A DNA stretch of 13,798 nucleotides from NCBI GenBank assembly GCA_027604005.1, contig JADGJT010000466.1:1-13798 (forward strand). Reading direction: 5' to 3'. Both the position numbers and the translations under genes were made by a program. The stretch's first letter is position 1. Every line of letters begins with the position of its first letter. Source of the stretch: Dinochytrium kinnereticum (lineage: Eukaryota; Chytridiomycota; Chytridiomycetes; Chytridiales; Chytridiaceae). The notes beneath the pieces are model-generated. The model made no database searches, had not been told where the DNA came from, and saw only the letters and a program-made list of their open reading frames with translations. Positions 8,301 to 13,798 of the stretch are shown here, piece by piece.

Positions 8301-11138
8301 TAAAAATCAGGAATTAGAAGAAAAAAAAGAGAGAGAGAGAGAGAGACAAGGTTTTTTTTTAAAAGAAACAAAGAAAAAGAAAAAAACTATAGAAGAATAT
8401 AAATAAATAAAAAATGCAACAAAGGTTGCCAAAGACCCCCCCCCCCCCTCTCCCCACACACACACACACACAAACCTTCTCAGCCTCTTCAACCTCCCCA
8501 ACCTCCACCCCAACTCCCTCCCCAACCCCCTCCCGCCTCTCAACACCCGCACAAAACCTCCCGCAAGCCCCCAAGATATCACGTAAAGTCCTCTCAACAA
8601 TTCTCAACCCCTTTCTCGACCCCTCCTGGGTGGGGGGTTGCGCGTCATCAGAGGGGGGTTCAAGAAAACATCCTTTCAGACAGGCTGTGAGGAGCTGGGC
8701 GTGGGAGGTCAGGAGGGACTCGAAGTCGGGGTCAGGGGTGGTGTCGGGCGTGAGAGGGGAGAGGGAGGTGGCTCGCATCATGAGATGGTGCTGCGCTTCG
8801 ATCACGTCCATCTGAGAGACCGAGACCACAAAAAAATATATACATGTAAAAAAAAAAAGAAGGTCATCAGGCAAGGATATCACAAAAACAAAAAAACAAA
8901 AAACCAAATACCAAAAAAAAACAAAGCAAACAACAACAACAAAAAAAAAACACAAAAAAAAAATCGCGTCAAAACCTGAACGTAACCCCACAAACAATCC
9001 ACAAAGAACAACATATCAAGTCGACACCGCCAAAAAACGTCTCTCAAGGATCCACCACCATCTCTCCCAAGCGCTCCCGCCGTGCTCGTCAACGTCCAGA
9101 TACGTTGCAACCTGAGCTGACATGATTTGATCGTGATGAGGAAGGAGAAGAGGCGGGTGTATCTGTCACGCACGAGGGTTAGGGATCATTCAATTAATAA
9201 GAGAGGGAGGGGGGGAAGCGATGAGGGACTTACGATGCAAGGTTTTCTGGGGAGAGGATGAGGGAGACGGGCCATTTCACGTCAAGTTCGAGTCGGACGG
9301 GGAGGCCGCCTAGCGATACGGTGAAGCCGTAAGGATCAGAGGCGTCCATACCTTAAAGAAAGAAAGAAAAAAAACTTTAGAAACACACAAGAGAGATGCA
9401 ATGAGCCAGGCATACATGAAACACCCCCCCCCCACCCCCACCCCAAAAAGAAAGAGAAGAGAAAAGAGAAAAAGCAAGCAAAAACACGTCGTCTGAAAGC
9501 GACTAACCAACTTTCCGAAACCTGAAATGCTCAAACATCGGATCATGAGCGGCGCTCGTTTTTTCGGCGGATTCACGTGAGATCAGGTTGATATCTGTTG
9601 CTCATCGTTAAAGAGGAGGGAAGGGGGGGGGGGGGGGGAGGTCTCACCAAATTCCGTGAGATTTGTTAAACGAGAGAGACGTTCGATTTTTAAAGACTCT
9701 GTTTCTTCTATGAGTCGCAAGAAAAAGTCACCTCTGCCAAGAAGAAAGTAATTCCTGCATGCCTGAACATACGTAAAAACATAAGTTGGATAAAAGGTAG
9801 AGAACCCAGCAAGGAAATCCCACCTCTAAATACAACCCAACCCTCTCACCCACAACCACAATGTTCCACAGCGACCGTGACATTGCTTTCCGGACTTTCT
9901 GAAACACAACCTCCAGCGCAAGCGTGCTGAATTGAGACACATCCGTCAGAGGTTCCATCAGCAACAGGTTTTCTCTCGCCATGCCGTCGATGAGGTCGAC
10001 TGTAAAATCGAGGTAATAATTAGAGAGAGGAGAACGTGAGGGAACAGGGGGGGGGATGCTAACAGCTGAACTTTTCGGATTTTGAGATGGCGTGCATGGC
10101 TTTTCCGACAAAGAGGATGTCCTCTGCTGTCTGATGAGACATGTATGACGGGATCAACGTCTCGTCCAGTTTAAACTCCCACTGCCTATCAAAAAACACC
10201 AGAACATCAGCAACGTGAGAGAAAAACGCGAACATCCAAACATCAACAAAAAAAAAACAAACCCCCACCATTTATCTCCCTCCACCTCTCCACCCCCCGC
10301 CTTCATCCTCCCCACCTCAACAGGTCCATAATCCTCCATCGCCAACCAAGGATCCAACTCGGGCGGTCCAACCACGAAAAACTCTTTCCCAGGATCCGCG
10401 AGGATCCCAAAGGTGATCCAGGTTCCAATCTGCTTTGCGAGAACCTGGTTCAGGTGGCCGAGGAGGAACGTCCACATGGTTTTTAGCTCGGCGGATCCGG
10501 ATTTTATGGCGCGTGTGTGGATTGCAGAGATGAGACGGAGGCCGTGGTGAGTGTCGCGGTTGGATTGGATGGAGGTGAGGAGGTCGAGGAGGTGTGGGAG
10601 GATGCGTTCGTACTGTTTTTTTGTTGGTTTTTTTTTGGGGGGGGGTTTGTTTTTTGTTCTTTTTTGTTAGGCTCTGGTGGTTGTAATAAAAAAAAGAATC
10701 CTCCTCCTTCTTCTTTCTTATCACCTTTCCAAACGACTGCACCAAAAACGAGAGCGGCACCTTGCCCCCCCTCGTATCAGCATCATGCGGCGTCAAAGCC
10801 TTCCTCTCAACCTCCACAATCCTCCCCCTATAATCCTCCAGAACCACATCCACCCCATCCCCAAACGACCTCAAATAAACATACGCCCCCTTCTCCGAAG
10901 CCTCCGAGACATCTGGCACAAGCTCATGGAGCAGCGTGATGACCCTTGTGTGGAGGTAGGCGATGTGGGCGATGCGGTTGATGGAGGCTCGCTCTGATGC
11001 GTGGAGGTAGGGAAAGTCCGGGCGGATGATGAGGCTTGTTGGGGGGGATGGAGGTGGTGGGTGCGGGATGAAGAGGTCGCCTGTGGGTGCTGTGAGGTCG
11101 GCAAAGCCCGCCAGCATTGCCAGGAGCTCATGAAGCAT
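8093..11138 (-). CDS. Gamma-tubulin complex component 4 (GCP4 family)
   Basis: GCP4 is a subunit of the gamma-tubulin ring complex, which nucleates microtubules at centrosomes or spindle poles. Exons are 11138-10725, 10612-10269, 10185-10064, 9999-9824, 9762-9648, 9594-9508, 9351-9234, 9162-8976, 8811-8476 and 8290-8093. They sum to 2097 nt, or 698 residues (human GCP4 is about 667). Matches in order are N-terminal MLHELLAMLAGFADL, RPDFPYLHASE, ETLIPSYMSHQTAEDILFVGKA, a short SLWNIV segment, NYFLLGRGDFFLRLIEE (the strongest, grip2 region), VKWPVSLILSPENLASYTRLFSFL, DPDFESLLTSHAQLL and the C-terminal LLLRLDHNLFYS. Several donors are non-consensus (GTTAGC, GTTAGT, GTTTTG, GTGGGG), yet phase is kept at every junction. 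Introns contain long homopolymers and microsatellites. The protein ends with a Gly-rich tail. The terminal exon is duplicated downstream. Confidence 0.9.
8329..8346. repeat. (GA)9 microsatellite in GCP4 last intron
   Basis: Nine GA units follow an A run, within the intron between GCP4 exons 9 and 10. No function is inferred. Confidence 0.9.
8436..8472. repeat. C13 homopolymer followed by (CA)9 microsatellite, GCP4 last intron
   Basis: A run of 13 C (8436-8448) is followed by nine CA units (8455-8472) that end a few bases past the exon 9 donor on the - strand. On the transcript they give a GU-repeat directly after the 5' splice site (GTTTGTGTGTG...). Confidence 0.9.
9623..9638. repeat. G16 homopolymer in GCP4 intron
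   Basis: There are sixteen consecutive G on the + strand, between GCP4 exons 5 and 6. The transcript carries poly-C just inside the donor side of this short (53 bp) intron. Length is prone to sequencing error. Confidence 0.85.
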
Positions 11139-11765
11139 GGTTTCTGTTGGGTTTGTCCAGTGAATTGGACAATTGTGTGGGTGTTTTTATGTTTTTTTTT
11201 GCGGGAGGGGGAGATATCCGAGAAGATGCACGTCCCAGAGTGCGTCAAACGATCTTTGCTTGTCTTTTTGGAGGTTGGAATAAGGCAGAGTGTTGTTTTC
11301 TGCTTGTGTTTTTTTTTTTTTGATTACAGCTGTGGCAGATTGTGATCTTTTGTTGTTTATTTGGTGAGCATTATCACCTGCCACTGAAGGCGATGGGCTC
11401 CACGCGCAAGGAGGGCAGCAGTCAACATCACGGCCGCAGATCATGGATGAGTGCGCATGCTTTGGACGGGATGTGTGGAGTTCGGATTGGGCAGCGTCGA
11501 ATTCGTGGTGCGGCCAAAAAGATTTCGAACAGACGTGGCAGATTGTCCATCCATTTCTGACCACTGCACCCACAGGTTTTCTTGACGCGTCACGGCCATT
11601 AAAAGGAGAAGCATCCCGCATCACGGCTGACTGCAGAAAACTCGCGCTTCTTCACCTCATAACATCAGATACTTTAAAAACCTTGCAGACCGCCTCATTC
11701 TTCAGCATCAAGCAAGCAGTCACACGCATCCCAAGTTCTTTTCAACACGCAATATCATCTTCACC
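11139..11765. promoter_or_regulatory. Divergent promoter region between GCP4 and HSP20
   Basis: This 627 bp gap separates two divergent ATGs. ATTGG pentamers (inverted CCAAT) occur near 11164 and 11485. No clear heat-shock element (alternating GAA/TTC with two-base spacing) was found near the HSP20 start; the closest are isolated TTC or GAA triplets. The long open frames across it on both strands show no family resemblance that I trust. Confidence 0.4.
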
Positions 11766-12408
11766 ATGGTCTTCAGATTCATCCTCAAGGTCGGCATCAT
11801 TGCCTACGCTCTGGACTGGCTTCACAAGAGAGCCAACGAGCACAGGCGACCCTCAGAATTTGATCGTCGCATTGAGGACATTACAAGGTGCGGTACCAGG
11901 TCTGGTGGGCACACCACAACTCACACATTGCACCTTCTTTTTCTGTCTCTTTCTTTTCTGTGCTCTCTCCAGAAACGTGCACGAAGAGTCAAACAAGCTC
12001 TCTGCAGAGTTCACCCCTCGCGTCCGCGAGTGGCTTCACAAGGCCTTTTCCCACTGCGAAGACAGCAGGCATCGGGGGTTCCGCTGGGAAAGCAAGAACA
12101 CCTGGCACAGCCAACCCCAAGTCACCGAGCTCCCAGGCGGCCGTCGAATGAGCGTGGAGGTGGACGTTCCCGGAATCCACAAGGAGGACATTGTGGTGTC
12201 CGTTGTGGAGGAGGAGCGAGCCATCCTCGTCAAGGGCAAGGCTGAGGCGAACGCTGAGCTTGGGAAGGGTGAGAGGAGCGTTGAGACGAGGGTTTACATG
12301 CCGAGGAAGACGGACATGTCCGATGTGAGGGCCTCGTATGAGAATGGTGTTTTGAGGGTTGAGGCTGGGAAGAAGGACTATGAGGGGCGGAAGATTCCCA
12401 TTGGTTGA
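11766..12408 (+). CDS. Small heat-shock protein, HSP20/alpha-crystallin family
   Basis: This is an ATP-independent holdase chaperone. Two exons (11766-11887, 11973-12408; phase 2 junction) give 558 nt or 185 residues. The alpha-crystallin domain spans about 90-178: it begins near RRMSVEVDVPGIHKEDIVV, continues through RAILVKGKAE and ERSVETRVYMPRKTDM, and ends with the family signature A-x-x-x-N-G-V-L (161-168, ASYENGVLRVEAGKK). The C-terminus carries an I-x-I motif (I182-P-I184) that normally docks into a neighbouring subunit. The first ~20 residues (MVFRFILKVGIIAYALDWLH) are hydrophobic followed by basic residues, unlike typical cytosolic HSP20s. They could be a membrane or organelle-targeting segment. 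The frame is open well upstream, but the ATG at 11766, with ACC before it, is the natural start. The retroelement fragment lies about 100 bp downstream. Confidence 0.9.
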
Positions 12409-12439
12409 GCTGGTTGAGCTTCCGTTCCTGTTCATTGGC

Positions 12440-12483
12440 AATAATAATAATAATTTATAGTTCATTCGTGCATTCATTCATTG
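12440..12483. repeat. Short AAT and CATT simple repeats at the retroelement-facing edge
   Basis: An AAT-type trinucleotide run (about 12440-12454) is followed by a CATT run (12471-12483). On the - strand the latter reads as AATG/TGAA units, which would sit just past the 3' end of the reverse-transcriptase fragment, where some non-LTR elements have simple-repeat tails. It may equally be HSP20 3' UTR sequence. Confidence 0.5.
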
Positions 12484-12499
12484 ACCAGCTTATTAAAAG

Positions 12500-13798
12500 G
12501 CAAGTGGACGAGGCACGGAGGGCGGTTAGGGAAGTGACGTGGAACGCATCGCGGATGCGGGATGGAATGCGGGCTGGGAAGGTTCGGGCTCCAATAATGG
12601 AGAAGTTATGGTCAGGGGGAACGAGAGGGTGGAGGAGCTTCGGGGTGGAGGGTAGGCCATAAGGAGGTTGGAAGTGCGGCTGAGGAGCGAGGAACACACC
12701 AAAGAGCCAGGTCGGCGCGCCCCGGTAAGGGATTCCCGGTACATACGGACGGCGAGGTTGGACGGGTCGGGTGGACTGGTGGAGGCGGAAGAAGAATCCT
12801 GCGTTGAGAAGAGGGTTGCGCGTAGCCCATCGTGGGGAGGCTGGTGAGGAGGTGGAGAGATGTAATGCTTGTGGAGGAAGCTACCCCAAACATGATTCGC
12901 AATGCGGCGTTCTGAACACGTCGGAGGGGCAGGATCTCCGCGTTGGTGAAGGGTCGCAGTTCCAAAAGCCGTGTATTCAAAGACTGACCTTGCGAACGTC
13001 TTGTACATGATGGTAGCTAGCGATGGTCGCCAGCCCCAGGCGTTCATCCCTTGCGTGCGGAGGTAGCTGAGGATCACCTTACCGTGAAGAGCCCGGGGAG
13101 AAAGGGAGTCGACCGCAGAAAATGTAATGCTTGTGGACGAAGCTACCCCAAACATGATTCGCAATGCGGCGTTCTGGACACGTCGGAGGGGCAGGATCTC
13201 CGCGTTGGTGAAGGGTCGCAGTTCCAAAAGCCGTGTATTCAAAGACTGACCTTGCGAACGTCTTGTACATGATGGTAGCTAGCGATGGTCGCCAGCCCCA
13301 GGCGTTCATCCCTTGTGTGCGGAGGTAGCTGAGGACTATCTTACCGTTAAGAGCCCGGGGAGAAAGGGAGTCGACCGCAGAAAAGCCGTTGGGCCGCATG
13401 ATAACCCCAAGGTATTTGGCAAACTCGGACGCATGAATGACGGTGCCTCTAAACGTAATTTGGCCATCCCCATCGCAGACCAAGACGGATTTGGAAGCGG
13501 AGAAAACGATACCGTAGAGAACGCCCCACGAGAAACAAATGTCAGCAAGGGTTTGGAGGCCGGCAAAAGAGGAACTAAAAATAATGGTGTCATCAGCAAA
13601 TAGCAGGGAGTTGAGATAACGCCGAAAGCTCCTGGTGCGGTGGCGACGGACTGCTGCTTGGTAGATCTTGTTGGCGTCGACAGAGAGGTCCCACATAAGA
13701 GCCTTATCGGCGGGGTAGGCAGTGAGGAAGTTGCGGCGGGCTGCCAGGGCGTACGTTTTGAGGGCCGTCAGGTGCGGGGTGTCGACCTTCTCCCTGGG
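12500..13798 (-). mobile_element. Decayed non-LTR (LINE-type) retrotransposon fragment, reverse-transcriptase region
   Basis: The - strand is open from the right window edge to 13079. It encodes LLFADDTIIFSSS, with the catalytic F-A-D-D at 13589-13600, then a spacer ending GIVFSASKSVLV and AKYLGVIM, then MYKTFARSVFEY. All are typical of the reverse-transcriptase palm and thumb of LINE-like elements. A second frame carries the expected continuation, ILPLRRVQNAALRIMFG. Further conserved-looking pieces (LHLLTSLPTMG, LLNAGFFFRLH, SNLAVRMYRESL) fall in three successive frames between about 12860 and 12730, so the copy has at least three frameshifts and is not functional. The sequence before FADD does not show the usual QG-x-x-LSP block, so that part may be rearranged. 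No endonuclease domain or boundary is visible; the left end (~12500) is approximate. Confidence 0.8.
12861..13384. repeat. Tandem direct duplication (period 262 bp) inside the retroelement
   Basis: Copies at 12861-13122 and 13123-13384 both run from TGTAATGCTTGTGGA to GTCGACCGCAGAAAA. By eye they differ at about seven positions (~97% identity) with no indels. Because 262 is not a multiple of three, the duplication itself shifts the reverse-transcriptase frame. Confidence 0.93.

Noticed and set aside
8414..8979. + strand frames opposite GCP4 exon 9
   Set aside because: Shadow frames of a well-supported - strand exon; no independent signal.
11187..11624. - strand open frame with a CHVCSKSFWPHH segment resembling half a zinc finger
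   Set aside because: The ligand spacing does not complete a C2H2 finger, the rest is low complexity, and it occupies the GCP4/HSP20 promoter region.
11139..11765. Search for heat-shock elements upstream of HSP20
   Set aside because: Isolated TTC/GAA triplets (for example TTCGAA near 11523) lack the required two-base spacing and repetition.
12861..13384. Direct repeats considered as a CRISPR-like array
   Set aside because: Only two abutting 262 bp copies with no spacers, inside a eukaryotic retroelement.

Overview
The window looks like nuclear DNA of an intron-rich eukaryote. Five protein genes can be read as spliced models with GT-AG introns that keep frame from start to stop. A sixth feature is a decayed non-LTR retrotransposon at the right edge. 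The gene set (mitochondrial bL12, RhoGDI, a PDE9-like cyclic nucleotide phosphodiesterase, Rab5, gamma-tubulin complex protein 4, HSP20) and the compact gene-dense layout with many short introns suggest a zoosporic, early-diverging fungus such as a chytrid, or a relative. That assignment is inference. Exon coordinates were read by eye from splice signals, reading-frame phase and remembered family sequences; no search or RNA data were available.

Layout, left to right. Mitochondrial ribosomal protein bL12m (+, 136-911, 4 exons) converges on RhoGDI (-, 1309-2529, 8 exons). Next comes a PDE9-type phosphodiesterase (-, 2885-5039, 13 exons). A roughly 900 bp intergenic region separates its start from a divergent Rab5/Ypt5-family GTPase (+, 5941-7009, 3 exons). 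From 7010 to 7769 lies low-complexity, homopurine/homopyrimidine DNA. GCP4 (-, 8093-11138, 10 exons) follows; its terminal exon is tandemly duplicated just downstream (copies at 7770-8037 and 8038-8300), and the outer copy is frame-broken. GCP4 is divergent from an HSP20 small heat-shock protein (+, 11766-12408, 2 exons). From about 12500 to the right edge is a reverse-transcriptase fragment on the - strand. It carries an FADD motif, several frameshifts and an internal 262 bp tandem duplication.

The genes are ordinary cellular housekeeping and signalling genes: mitochondrial translation, Rho GTPase cycling, cyclic nucleotide breakdown, endosome traffic, microtubule nucleation and chaperone function. 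They do not form an operon or a single system, and I see no defence, biosynthetic or toxin cassette. The most notable points are the complete PDE9-like enzyme with motif spacing identical to human PDE9A, its catalytic motif split across microexons, the duplicated last exon of GCP4, and a probable one-base frame problem at the start of the bL12m gene.
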